From: Tamlana sp. I1
Lineage (GTDB): Bacteria; Bacteroidota; Bacteroidia; Flavobacteriales; Flavobacteriaceae
Direction of reading: 5' to 3'
Length of the DNA stretch: 64,000 nt
NCBI RefSeq assembly: GCF_015355625.1
Contig: NZ_JACLAF010000013.1
Span: 62,001-126,000, forward strand
Both the position numbers and the translations under genes were made by a program. Under the pieces are notes generated by a model, which worked only from the letters and a program-made list of their open reading frames with translations, ran no database searches and was not told the DNA's origin. Positions 15,629 to 23,107 of this stretch are shown one piece after another; position 1 is the first letter of the stretch, and every line of letters starts with the position of its first letter.

Positions 15629-17230
15629 TCAAAAAGGTGTTTTAATATTTAACTCCTCACAATAAGAAGCGATGCGTTTATCTGTTTCGGCAATTTCTAA
15701 ATCTAAAGCTTGTATCTCTTCTGCAACGGCATTAATATCGATGGGCTCTTCTTCTTCAAAGGTATCGACATAACGGGGGATGTTGAGGTTGTAATCGTTA
15801 TCGGCTATTTCTTGTAAGGTGGCTCTATAACTGTACTTGTCTTTCACCTCCCTATTGGCATAGGTGTTTGTAATTTCGGCAATATGCTCTGGTAATAGCT
15901 TATTTTGATTGCCTTGTTTTTCGAAATGATTGGAGGCGTCTATAAACAGAACATCTTCGTTTGCTTCGCGGCATTTTTTAAGTACCAGGATACAGGTTGG
16001 TATGCCGGTGCCAAAAAAGATGTTTGCCGGTAAACCTATAACGGCATCGATATAATTGCGGTCTTCTATTAAATATCGCCTAATATGGCCCTCGGCACTT
16101 CCTCTAAATAACACGCCGTGTGGCAGTACGGTTGCCATGATTCCGTTTTCGTCTAAATGATGTACCATGTGTTGCACGAATGCGAAATCGGCTTTGGTTT
16201 TTGGTGCTAGTTTACCGTATTGGCTAAACCTATCGTCTGTACTAAAAATGCCTTTTGCCGACCAGTTTGCAGAAAAAGGTGGATTTGCTACAATGGCTTC
16301 TGCTTTTAAATCGATATCGAGGTGCTGCGGTTCTTCTAGGGTGTCTTCCTGCTTGATATCGAACTTGGAGTAGTGTACTTCGTGCAGAATCATATTCATA
16401 CGTGCTAAGTTGTAAGTGGTACGGTTAAGTTCTTGACCGTAAAACATACCTACATCGTCTACTTCTTTAGCTACACGCAGTAATAAGGACCCACTACCAC
16501 ATGTTGGATCGTACACCGATTTGATTCGTTTTTTACGTGTGGTTACAATTTTTGCTAATATGGTTGATACTTCCTGAGGGGTATAAAATTCGCCTGCTTT
16601 TTTACCTGCTCCTGCCGCAAACTCACCGATTAAATATTCGTAGGCATCGCCTAACAAATCGCTTTCTGTATCTTGTAACTGAAAGTCTATTTCATCTAAA
16701 TGGGTAATGATTTTGGCTATGATTTCATTTTTAGCTTTTACGGTTTTCCCTAATTTGGAAGATGTTAGGTCTAAGTCTTCGAAGAGTCGGATGAAATCGT
16801 CTTCGGAGTCGGTACCCATTGTACTTTGTTCGATATTATTTAGGATGTGTTCTAAATCTTCGATAATAAAAAACTGTGTTGCTTCGTCGTTATCGTTGGT
16901 TTGTATATCACTTAGGTTATTTCCTTTTTGAGCAATAGAGGTAAATAATTCGCTGGGTTTTAAGAAGTAGCCTAAATTTTTAATACATGCTTTTTTAACA
17001 GCATCGATATATAATTTGCCATCTGCAGTATTCTCGTCTATTTGCTCGTAGGTTATATTGTCTGGTTCTAAAATCTCATCGGCATATAGGTGTAGTTTTT
17101 CGGAAAGGTATTTAAAGAATATAAAGCCTAAGATGTAATTTCTGTAATCGTCTGCATCCATCTTGCCTCTTAACAAGTTAGCTATAGCCCATAATTGTTT
17201 TTCGAGTTGTTTTTTCTGTTCTTCTGACAT
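15629..17230 (-). CDS. hsdM: Type I restriction enzyme, M (DNA methyltransferase) subunit
   Basis: Adenine-N6 DNA methyltransferase subunit, 533 residues. It has an N-terminal helical domain (residues about 1-150), the AdoMet-binding motif DPTCGSGSLL near residue 240 and the catalytic NPPF near residue 317 (as VANPPFSANW). A C-terminal coiled segment (NAVAEEIQALDLEIAETD) contacts HsdS. It is the first gene of the operon hsdM-hsdS-abi-hsdR. The 222 bp upstream have no gene; a TATTTTTA sequence shortly upstream of the ATG may serve as its -7 box. With HsdS it both protects host DNA and directs HsdR. Confidence 0.96.
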   Translation of the reverse strand: MSEEQKKQLEKQLWAIANLLRGKMDADDYRNYILGFIFFKYLSEKLHLYADEILEPDNITYEQIDENTADGKLYIDAVKKACIKNLGYFLKPSELFTSIAQKGNNLSDIQTNDNDEATQFFIIEDLEHILNNIEQSTMGTDSEDDFIRLFEDLDLTSSKLGKTVKAKNEIIAKIITHLDEIDFQLQDTESDLLGDAYEYLIGEFAAGAGKKAGEFYTPQEVSTILAKIVTTRKKRIKSVYDPTCGSGSLLLRVAKEVDDVGMFYGQELNRTTYNLARMNMILHEVHYSKFDIKQEDTLEEPQHLDIDLKAEAIVANPPFSANWSAKGIFSTDDRFSQYGKLAPKTKADFAFVQHMVHHLDENGIMATVLPHGVLFRGSAEGHIRRYLIEDRNYIDAVIGLPANIFFGTGIPTCILVLKKCREANEDVLFIDASNHFEKQGNQNKLLPEHIAEITNTYANREVKDKYSYRATLQEIADNDYNLNIPRYVDTFEEEEPIDINAVAEEIQALDLEIAETDKRIASYCEELNIKTPF

Positions 17231-17452
17231 TGATTGTATTGGATTGTATAAGAAAGCTTAAAAATAGGATATTTAATTGTATTGGGATGATTGATTTTGG
17301 AGGGAAATTTGCAGTGGATAGAAAGTCCTTTATGTTCTCCTAGCGATTACTTCCTATTTTAATCACAATGGGTTTATAGACTCTTGGCATAAATTTCATT
17401 GTTAGAAAAAGAAATTGAACACACCAAAAACTAGAAATTACGACGAACTACA

Positions 17453-18166
17453 TTATTTTCTCTTATCCCTAGTATTACCATCGAAAGCAATAAGATTAAA
17501 CATACTGCGCATTCGGGAACGAACACGCTCGCCGTATTTTTCTTCTAACTCTTGAGCGTTGAGGTTGGTGGTAATGTGGGTGAAAATTTTTCTTTTAGAT
17601 GTTTGGCTGGGAATATGACCAGAATCGCAAAAGAGATCGTAACGTGACAAAATAATTTCCCCCATGACATTGCAGTCGGCACCGTAATGTTTTCCTTTTT
17701 GTTCGACTCCTAAATCATCGAAACAGTAAGTGTCCTGGTCGGTGTAATCTTCAATAGTTTTATACCCAATGTTATTAAAACTAAACACAATGTTTCTTGC
17801 TGGAATACATTTGAATGGTCGTTTATGAGGTGCGACAAAAGGAAGGAGTTTCATTAATGTTGTTTTACCACAGCCCACGGGACCCGATAAAAGAATACCT
17901 TTTTGGATATCGATACCCAGGTTAACACAAAAGGCCTCGTCATGCACATAATAACTTATTAATTTTAATAGCACTTCATGGTCTTCTTGATGGATTTTAA
18001 AATGCTTGCCAAAAAGCAATTTACCTTTAGCTTCTAGGTAGATTAAAATTTTCTGAAAGTTGTAATTGATTTGATTTCCCTTTAATTCGCCCAACTGATA
18101 GGTAATTGCACCTTCAACGATAATGTGCGGTTTTTGTGCATTGTAAATGGTTGTTGAATGATTCAT
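17453..18166 (-). CDS. DnaC/IstB-like AAA+ ATPase of a mobile element
   Basis: A 237-residue P-loop ATPase with Walker A GPVGCGKTT near residue 95 and a Walker B-like CFDDLGVE near residue 150. A downstream THITTNL segment fits sensor 1. Proteins of this type load helicase or support transposition and element replication. It overlaps the upstream gene by 4 bp (ATGA), so the two are translationally coupled and probably work together, much like a DnaD/DnaC replication-initiation pair. The partner protein or DNA site is not known. Confidence 0.75.
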   Translation of the reverse strand: MNHSTTIYNAQKPHIIVEGAITYQLGELKGNQINYNFQKILIYLEAKGKLLFGKHFKIHQEDHEVLLKLISYYVHDEAFCVNLGIDIQKGILLSGPVGCGKTTLMKLLPFVAPHKRPFKCIPARNIVFSFNNIGYKTIEDYTDQDTYCFDDLGVEQKGKHYGADCNVMGEIILSRYDLFCDSGHIPSQTSKRKIFTHITTNLNAQELEEKYGERVRSRMRSMFNLIAFDGNTRDKRK

Positions 18167-18828
18167 AGCGGTTGGTTATAATTTTTATTGCGGATAGTAT
18201 GCAGGCTGTCTGTTGCTTTTTGTTCGACATTTTTTGTTTTCTCTAAAGCTTCAGCTTGAAGCATCCAACTTTGTGCTGCTGCCTGCCAATTTTCAATTTG
18301 ACTTTTTCCTTTTTTCCAACCTACAGACTCGTAATGATTGAAAAATTTCGCAGCATGATTAGTATGCCAATTTTTTGAAATAAAAAAATCAGTAACATTT
18401 TCTAAATTTTTTGGTTTAAAAATGTTTACCGGTTTTTTATGTTTAGTATTGTTTATATAACGCCCCGATACTTGTACAGGGCTTGTACCATTTTTGGTAC
18501 AATGTCGCACCTCTACTTGTTCTGTACTTGTACCTAAATCGAACATCTTAATTTTACTTCCCATTTGCGGGTTCCTTGAAGGCAGATATTTAAAATATTG
18601 CCAGGTATCTAAATCCCTCATGCATTTATGATAGGTTCCTTTAGAGCCTATTTTAGACAACAACATAACATCGTTACGGTTTATAAAAAACTCATCAGCG
18701 AATCGGGCATTATTCCAGAAATGAAAAAGCGCCATATACATGCTTACATGGGTCGTGTTTAATCTGCTATCTGATGAAAACACATTAAAGACTTGATTTA
18801 AATGGCTTATATAATTAATGGATTGCAT
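18163..18828 (-). CDS. Mobile-element protein, probable winged-helix replication-type protein
   Basis: I do not recognise a named family with certainty. The 221-residue protein is basic. Its first half resembles the winged-helix start of phage or element replisome organisers (HFWNNARFADEF, then a segment about gene entry and a KCMRDLDTW helix). Its second half has a helical DnaD-like region (VTDFFISKNW, KFFNHYESVGWKKGKSQIENW with Trp-rich spacing). Such proteins bind the origin of the element and recruit a DnaC-like loader; the loader-like ATPase is encoded immediately downstream with a 4-bp overlap. Start at ATG 18826-18828. Role inferred from layout and weak similarity. Confidence 0.55.
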   Translation of the reverse strand: MQSINYISHLNQVFNVFSSDSRLNTTHVSMYMALFHFWNNARFADEFFINRNDVMLLSKIGSKGTYHKCMRDLDTWQYFKYLPSRNPQMGSKIKMFDLGTSTEQVEVRHCTKNGTSPVQVSGRYINNTKHKKPVNIFKPKNLENVTDFFISKNWHTNHAAKFFNHYESVGWKKGKSQIENWQAAAQSWMLQAEALEKTKNVEQKATDSLHTIRNKNYNQPL

Positions 18829-18861
18829 AGCTCTTTATTTAAATTACGGCATGACTAATAC

Positions 18862-18885
18862 CCTCCAATTTCATAAAACTGGAGG
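18862..18885 (-). promoter_or_regulatory. Hairpin upstream of the replication-like gene
   Basis: cctccaattt (18862-18871) pairs with aaactggagg (18876-18885) with one G-U pair and a 4-nt loop; no U tract follows. The sequence ataaaactggag occurs here (18873-18884) and again at 18941-18952. The hairpin lies 34-57 bp before the start at 18828 and may be an operator or part of a replication or processing site. Confidence 0.35.
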
Positions 18886-18915
18886 TTTAGCATTGATTAA
18901 AACTTAAGAGAGAGA

Positions 18916-18940
18916 ATTTAAAAGCGATTGCTTTTTAAAT
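18916..18940 (-). terminator. Terminator-like hairpin after the excisionase-like gene
   Basis: An AT-rich near-perfect inverted repeat, atttaaaagc with gcttttTaaat, has a 4-nt loop. It lies 25 bp downstream of the stop of the HTH gene on the minus strand. The following tract is TC-rich (TCTCTCTCTT) rather than pure U, so termination may be weak. Confidence 0.4.
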
Positions 18941-18964
18941 ATAAAACTGGAGAACTAAATCTAT

Positions 18965-19240
18965 TTAGGAACCTTGAATGTGATTACTTTCGAGGATTTC
19001 ATTAATTAAGTGGGCATTGTAATAAATGACACTTCCAAATTTTGTGTAGGGTAAAGTACCATTGATTCTAAGATTTTGAAGTGTTCCTGCTGATATACTT
19101 AGCATCTTTCGAACTTCTGATGACTTAATCCATTTTTTAGGTTTTTCGTTCTGAGGCTCGGCCATTAAGTTTTGGATATCACCAAGTAATTCTGATTTAA
19201 ATTCATTTAAATCCTCTAGCGTTAAAATTTTAATGCTCAT
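18965..19240 (-). CDS. Helix-turn-helix protein, excisionase-like
   Basis: A 91-residue DNA-binding protein. The C-terminal half is an HTH_17/MerR-type winged helix: KWIKSSEVRKMLSISAGTLQ followed by LRINGTLPYTKFGSVIYYN. The N-terminus is a short acidic helix. Proteins of this kind accompany RteC and tyrosine integrases in Bacteroidota elements and act as excision or regulatory factors. It is the first gene in a leftward series toward the ATPase genes, separated from them by hairpins. An excisionase role is likely but unproven. Confidence 0.75.
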   Translation of the reverse strand: MSIKILTLEDLNEFKSELLGDIQNLMAEPQNEKPKKWIKSSEVRKMLSISAGTLQNLRINGTLPYTKFGSVIYYNAHLINEILESNHIQGS

Positions 19241-19268
19241 AGTTTCGTTAATAATTGAGTTTAAAAGT

Positions 19269-19469
19269 TTACCTTTTTAAAAAAAGGTTTTTAATGGTTA
19301 GTATTAGTTGAATTTGACTTTCGTTTGACAAATTTGCAACTCCTTTTTGAAAATTATCCACAATGATATCGAAGTTGGGATTATATGCGTGCAGTAATGT
19401 TTGGTATAATTTGTAACATATTATATTACTATATAATTGAGCTTTTAAACTTATTTCAATTAAATTCAT
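19269..19469 (-). CDS. Small hypothetical mobile-element protein
   Basis: A 66-residue protein from the ATG at 19467-19469; a longer form from a TTG at 19493 would add 8 residues. It is hydrophobic to amphipathic and helical (LKAQLYSNIICYKLYQTLL), with no motif I recognise. It lies 28 bp upstream of the HTH gene on the same strand and probably shares its transcript. A role in element regulation is only a guess from position. Confidence 0.45.
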   Translation of the reverse strand: MNLIEISLKAQLYSNIICYKLYQTLLHAYNPNFDIIVDNFQKGVANLSNESQIQLILTIKNLFLKR

Positions 19470-19846
19470 GTGTATGATTTTATTTACAAGCAAATTTACC
19501 TATACACAAGTTGGGTACTAGTTGGGTGTTTATGACTATAAACAATAAACCTAAAAAACATAGTTGTCTATTAATGGTTTAGACTATTTTACTTTAGTAA
19601 ACAGAACTATAAAACACATTTTAAAGTCAATAAATTACGGGAAACCCGCAACAAGAAAATCAAGTAACATGCAAACATGTTCGTAATTTTAGAGTATTAC
19701 CTCCAAATAGAACTTAATTAGAATAAAATGAATTAAAAATTTTTATTTTTTTTACTTAATAAAATACCATAGCTCTACAAAAAATTACTTTCTAAGGCTA
19801 AATGCTCATTATTTTTAGCTAAAAAACGTATGAAATGTAAAAGGAT
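19470..19846. other. Gene-free stretch inside the mobile element
   Basis: About 375 bp without a supported gene, very AT-rich. It has two small inverted repeats: cgggaaacccg (19638-19648) and acatg-caaa-catgt (19667-19680). It lies between the RteC gene and the small-protein/HTH genes. It should hold the promoter for the latter and may contain a recombination or transfer site, but nothing in it is diagnostic. Confidence 0.5.
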
Positions 19847-20692
19847 TTACCTTCTCGTTTCTAACGAATTTTCAATCCTATTTTCTAAAGTTTCTTTTAA
19901 ATTGTCTATAAACTTAGTTTTTTGTGTTCGAGATTGTAGTTCGTAATAAACTCTGGAATAATCATCTAATTTCAAGCTAAAAGCTTCCTTTAAAAAAGTT
20001 GCTAATTCCTTTAATGTGACATTCCCATTATTTATAGCATTACTTGAATGCAGCGCATACAATAACTCCACTAAATCACTTTTGGTTGCCGTCCATTTTA
20101 AATTATTATTAAAACCTTTATGGCTATTTAAAACCTGCTGACTATAGTTTGTCATCTCCTGCTTTACATACATAATAATCTCTTCATTTGCCATAATAGT
20201 GGCAAGAATGGTATCATGGCTTGTTGAAAAATTATTGTCTGTACAGAAATACGCAGCTTCTGGATAGAGTTTTAAATCGATTTCACTTCTAGTGAAATAT
20301 TGTTGATCATACATCGAGCTCTCCGTTCGGTAATAGTTATAAAAACTAATATTTGAATCGATATACTCCTGAAGACCTACAATATAACTTTTGTAGTATT
20401 TTAAAATGGCCTTATCTGAAATTGTTGGTTTTCTATTTTCTAAATTATAAAGCTGAGAAAAGGTAATAACTTTGCTCAAGACATAAGGCTTTATGTGTTT
20501 AAAAAACTCTATTTCCTTTTGTTGATTGAGTAAATTACTATTAGAATAATGTTGTTTAAGTTCTTTAAGAGCTTTGTAAGACACTGAATAACTTCTCTCT
20601 AATTTTTGGATGGTATCATCGTTGGATTGATCAATGTCTTCTAGTTTTTGATTTAAAAGGTTTGTAATAGTTTTGTAAATCGTTAATTCCAT
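19847..20692 (-). CDS. RteC domain protein (mobile-element regulator)
   Basis: A 281-residue helical protein matching RteC, known from the Bacteroides conjugative transposon CTnDOT, where it activates excision genes. Recognisable parts are the KPYVLSKVITFSQLYNLE segment, YYKSYIVGLQEYIDSN, FYNYYRTESSMYDQQYF and DLKLYPEAAYF, in the family order. The C-terminal part (TKSDLVELLYALHSSNAINN) resembles a winged helix for DNA binding. It lies 138 bp downstream of the integrase terminator on the same strand. No RteA/RteB two-component genes or tetracycline-resistance genes are present, so control here differs from CTnDOT. Confidence 0.8.
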   Translation of the reverse strand: MELTIYKTITNLLNQKLEDIDQSNDDTIQKLERSYSVSYKALKELKQHYSNSNLLNQQKEIEFFKHIKPYVLSKVITFSQLYNLENRKPTISDKAILKYYKSYIVGLQEYIDSNISFYNYYRTESSMYDQQYFTRSEIDLKLYPEAAYFCTDNNFSTSHDTILATIMANEEIIMYVKQEMTNYSQQVLNSHKGFNNNLKWTATKSDLVELLYALHSSNAINNGNVTLKELATFLKEAFSLKLDDYSRVYYELQSRTQKTKFIDNLKETLENRIENSLETRR

Positions 20693-20776
20693 AGTTTTGG
20701 GTTGGTTATTTAGTTTAATATAAATTGAGGCCTAAAACTAACAACTCCTAAATAACAAACAACTTTAATTTGTATG

Positions 20777-20812
20777 AAAAAAAAGCAAGACAAATAAGAC
20801 TATCTTGCTTTT
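20777..20812 (-). terminator. Intrinsic terminator of the integrase gene
   Basis: On the minus strand AAAAGCAAGA (20812-20803 side) pairs perfectly over 10 bp with TCTTGCTTTT (20790-20781), loop 12 nt, and TTTT continues after the stem. It lies about 18 bp downstream of the integrase stop. The plus strand lacks a U tract, so it works in one direction. Confidence 0.75.
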
Positions 20813-20830
20813 AAAACATAACACCCTTCT

Positions 20831-22090
20831 TTAACCTAATTTGGAAGCACTATCATTATTTTTAGATTTACCTTCTAATTGCTGCCTTAAATTGTTCATA
20901 TCTTGGCTTAGCTTGTCTTCTAATACACGGGCGTATATTTGAGTGGTTGCTATTTTAGTGTGGCCAAGCAATTTGGAAACAGTTTCAATTGGCATACCAT
21001 TACTTAATGTGACCGTTGTAGCAAATGTATGTCTTGCCATGTGAAAAGTTAGATTCTTTTTAATACCACAGATATCTGCTAACTCCTTCAAATAAGCATT
21101 TAGTTTTTGGTTTGTAATTATTGGAAATAACGTTTGAGCACTAGTGGTTAACGGATGATTTTCATACTTTTTTATGAGGTTTTCTGCTTGTTGCAATAAG
21201 GGGATTTTAACCTTAGATTTCGTTTTTTGTCGGTGTGTAACAATCCAAGTACTGCCATCCATTCCCTTAACTAAATTAGAATCTGTTAGCTGCATAATAT
21301 CGACATAACTAATACCGGTATAACAACTAAAGACAAACAAATCGCGAACACGCTCTAATCGCTCTATCTTAAATGAAAGCGTTTCAAGATTAGACAATTC
21401 ATTTTCTGAAAGGAATTCTCTTTCTTTTTTCTCATATACTTGTTTCCACTTAACAAAGGGGTCTTTTTCAATCCACTCGATATGATAAGCTAAAGTTATA
21501 ATCTTACGAAACCGTTGGATATGTTTCATTACCGTATTTTGACTCATAGTCCTTGGATGCCCCTTTGGCCAATAATCGTATAAGTAACTTTCAAAGTCAC
21601 ATAGAAATTTATAATCTAATTGATTTAAATAAATATCTGTAGTTCTTCTGCTCTTAAGTAAAAATCGATTTATATAATTTTCGGTAACACCAAAATTTTC
21701 TATAGATCCTTTTGCTAAAGTATTTTCTATTTTTTTAGCATGATATTTAAGGAGCTCTTGAAGGCTTTTGGACTCATTAGTCTCACCTGTGTAATGTGAT
21801 TTTATAAGATGAGCTGTTATGAGTTCACCTTTAAACTTTAAATCTTGATAAATTTGAAAAAGCTTGGTGTGGGTCTGGTCGATTGATTGATTTATTTGCC
21901 GAGCCTGAATTGAATTGCCTCTAACCCTTTTTTTACTAGAATCCCAGAGTGAAACAGATACTTTACGTTTTAAACTTATATTTAAACGCTTACCATTTAC
22001 AGTAATTCTAGCATAAATTAATGCTTCATTGTTTATAGCCCTTGAAGTTTGTAACCAAAAGAGTATAGAAAAAGTGTTTTGCTTTTGCAT
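20831..22090 (-). CDS. Tyrosine integrase, IntDOT-like
   Basis: A 419-residue site-specific recombinase: N-terminal arm-binding domain (residues about 1-100), SAM-like core-binding domain (about 100-215) and catalytic domain. The catalytic residues visible are His350, Arg353 (HMARH) and the nucleophile Tyr386 (QIYARVL), with His376-type LGHTKIATTQ before it. At the first-arginine position the motif is TGISYVD with Ser261; the CTnDOT integrase has a serine at the same place. Such enzymes tolerate mismatched crossover regions. The gene points away from a tRNA-Arg gene 222 bp away, and its own terminator follows. Probably the integration enzyme of this island. Confidence 0.93.
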   Translation of the reverse strand: MQKQNTFSILFWLQTSRAINNEALIYARITVNGKRLNISLKRKVSVSLWDSSKKRVRGNSIQARQINQSIDQTHTKLFQIYQDLKFKGELITAHLIKSHYTGETNESKSLQELLKYHAKKIENTLAKGSIENFGVTENYINRFLLKSRRTTDIYLNQLDYKFLCDFESYLYDYWPKGHPRTMSQNTVMKHIQRFRKIITLAYHIEWIEKDPFVKWKQVYEKKEREFLSENELSNLETLSFKIERLERVRDLFVFSCYTGISYVDIMQLTDSNLVKGMDGSTWIVTHRQKTKSKVKIPLLQQAENLIKKYENHPLTTSAQTLFPIITNQKLNAYLKELADICGIKKNLTFHMARHTFATTVTLSNGMPIETVSKLLGHTKIATTQIYARVLEDKLSQDMNNLRQQLEGKSKNNDSASKLG

Positions 22091-22148
22091 AGTTGTCGTA
22101 ATTAAAATGATTAAGTACGAAAGTCAATTCAACTATACTATTACAAAG

Positions 22149-22188
22149 TTTTTTTAAGGTGTCTGCTTAGCAGACACCTTAAAAAAAA
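22149..22188. repeat. Long perfect palindrome between integrase and tRNA-Arg
   Basis: aaggtgtctgc (22156-22166) and gcagacacctt (22170-22180) are an 11-bp perfect inverted repeat with a 3-nt loop. Seven T on the left and eight A on the right extend the stem to 18 bp. Neither strand has a trailing U tract, so it is not a textbook terminator. It is 59 bp upstream of the integrase ATG. It could be an integrase arm or attachment feature, or a strong structural block to read-through. Confidence 0.6.
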
Positions 22189-22249
22189 GGTAACCGATTG
22201 GCAACCATTTAAGATGAAATTATACCAATTCAAATGAATTGCCATAATT

Positions 22250-22286
22250 CTCAAAACCTTTGTAATTCATAAGAATTACATGGTTT
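22250..22286 (-). terminator. Terminator downstream of tRNA-Arg
   Basis: The minus strand reads AAACCATGTAATTC, loop TTAT, then GAATTACAAAGGTTTTG: a stem of about 13 bp with one bulge, ending in TTTTG. It lies 26 bp after the tRNA 3' end and separates it from the integrase region. Confidence 0.55.
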
Positions 22287-22311
22287 TAATGCTTTTTAAA
22301 CAAGCTACTTG

Positions 22312-22385
22312 TGACCGCGAAGGGATTCGAACCCCCAACCCTCAGAGCCGAAATCTGATATTCTATCCAGTTGAACTACGCAGCC
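22312..22385 (-). tRNA. tRNA-Arg (anticodon TCG)
   Basis: A 74-nt cloverleaf on the minus strand. The acceptor GGCTGCG pairs with CGCGGTC (one G-U and one U-G pair), the anticodon stem is TCAGA/TCTGA and the loop TTTCGGC gives anticodon TCG, reading CGA. The T loop is TTCGAAT. The discriminator is A and CCA is not encoded. It has the position expected of an integration target: the integrase gene lies just beyond its 3' end. Confidence 0.95.
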
Positions 22386-22393
22386 GTTTTATT

Positions 22394-22421
22394 TTGGTTA
22401 TTGGTTGTTGGTTGTTGGTTG
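22394..22421. repeat. Tandem 7-bp repeat (ttggttg)
   Basis: Four 7-bp units, ttggtta followed by three exact ttggttg units, lie 8 bp from the tRNA 5' end. It is a short low-complexity tandem array of the kind seen between genes in Flavobacteriaceae. No function seen, though it lies in the region where the tRNA promoter should be. Confidence 0.8.
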
Positions 22422-22472
22422 TTAGCTATTTGCCTTTAGCTAAAATCAATATATTTAGAGTTTAAAGAGCTT

Positions 22473-22512
22473 CTTTTTAACTTTTTAACTTTTTAACTTT
22501 CTAACCTTCTAA
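22473..22512. repeat. Tandem 8-bp repeat (ctttttaa)
   Basis: Five 8-bp units: three exact ctttttaa, then ctttctaa and ccttctaa. They lie just downstream of the yqeY stop. The decay of units toward the gene suggests an old slippage array. No coding or terminator role is evident. Confidence 0.8.
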
Positions 22513-22522
22513 CTTTTAGAAA

Positions 22523-22972
22523 CTAAGCTAATTTCGCTTTTACAATATTCGAAATGGTTTTACCATCGGCTTGACCTGCTAATTCCTGACTAACAATCCC
22601 CATGACTTTACCCATATCTTTCATGCCTTCTGCGCCTACTTTTGCGATAGTGGCTTCAACTACTTTTGCGATGTCTTCTTCGGATAAGGCTTCTGGTAAA
22701 AACTGAGCAATCACATCGGCTTCAGCTAATTCTGGAGCTGCTAAATCTTCACGATTTTGCTTTAAATAGATTGCAGCACTATCACGACGTTGTTTTACTT
22801 GTTTTTGAAGTATTTTTAACTCTTGATCTTCGGTTAAATCTTCTTTAGAACCTGTCTCTGTTTGGGCTAACAAAATTGCCGATTTCACAGCACGTAATGC
22901 TGTTAAAGCTGTTTGGTCTTTAGATTTCATTGCTGCCTTTAAAGCCGTCATTACTTCGTCTTGTAAACTCAT
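22523..22972 (-). CDS. GatB/YqeY domain protein
   Basis: A 149-residue soluble helical protein of the YqeY family, related to the C-terminal domain of the amidotransferase subunit GatB, which contacts tRNA. Family features are the N-terminal LQDEVMTALKAAMKSKDQ, LRAVKSAI, the IAQFLPEALSEEDI segment and the C-terminal GKVMGIVSQEL and TISNIVKAKL. Its exact role is not established; tRNA binding is inferred from the GatB tail. It follows ftsZ on the same strand, as in many Flavobacteriaceae, but a terminator (23050-23084) lies between them, so it has its own promoter or depends on read-through. Confidence 0.93.
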   Translation of the reverse strand: MSLQDEVMTALKAAMKSKDQTALTALRAVKSAILLAQTETGSKEDLTEDQELKILQKQVKQRRDSAAIYLKQNREDLAAPELAEADVIAQFLPEALSEEDIAKVVEATIAKVGAEGMKDMGKVMGIVSQELAGQADGKTISNIVKAKLA

Positions 22973-23049
22973 TTTCTTTAGATATTAGTCTGCGAAGATA
23001 CTAAGAAAAAAGATTTTCTTAGTATAGGTAAACGCAATTTTTAAGCATC

Positions 23050-23084
23050 AAAAAACCCGAAATGTAAAAATACAATTCGGGTTT
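23050..23084 (-). terminator. Terminator after ftsZ
   Basis: aaacccgaa (23053-23061) and ttcgggttt (23076-23084) form a perfect 9-bp stem with a 14-nt loop. On the minus strand the stem is followed by a T run. It lies 24 bp downstream of the ftsZ stop and closes the long division and cell-wall cluster. Confidence 0.8.
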
Positions 23085-23107
23085 CATGCTAATATAGACT
23101 ATAAAGA

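Larger units (their letters stand above)
17453..22311 (-). mobile_element. Integrative element backbone beside tRNA-Arg (limits uncertain)
   Basis: This block has a tyrosine integrase at the tRNA-proximal end, an RteC-domain protein, an excisionase-like HTH protein, a replication-like protein and a DnaC-like ATPase, the set typical of Bacteroidota integrative or mobilizable elements. All genes point away from the tRNA. No relaxase or transfer genes are present, so it is either minimal, mobilized in trans, or a remnant. The type I restriction operon to its left may be cargo. I looked for a repeat of the tRNA 3' end on the left and found none, so the left limit is open (it could reach about 10.4 kb). 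Confidence 0.5.

Noticed and set aside
17301-17314. Sequence resembling a GTAnnTTTGC integrase core, as a possible left attachment site
   Set aside because: It matches only in part, the pattern overlaps ordinary AT-rich promoter-like sequence, and no matching site was found at the tRNA end.
17340-17399. 19-codon open frame (MKFMPRVYKPIVIKIGSNR) upstream of hsdM
   Set aside because: Too short, no ribosome-binding or promoter support; may be part of the hsdM leader or a remnant.
22149-22188. Palindrome as an ordinary intrinsic terminator
   Set aside because: On both strands the T run precedes the stem and the A run follows it, so no U tract trails the hairpin.
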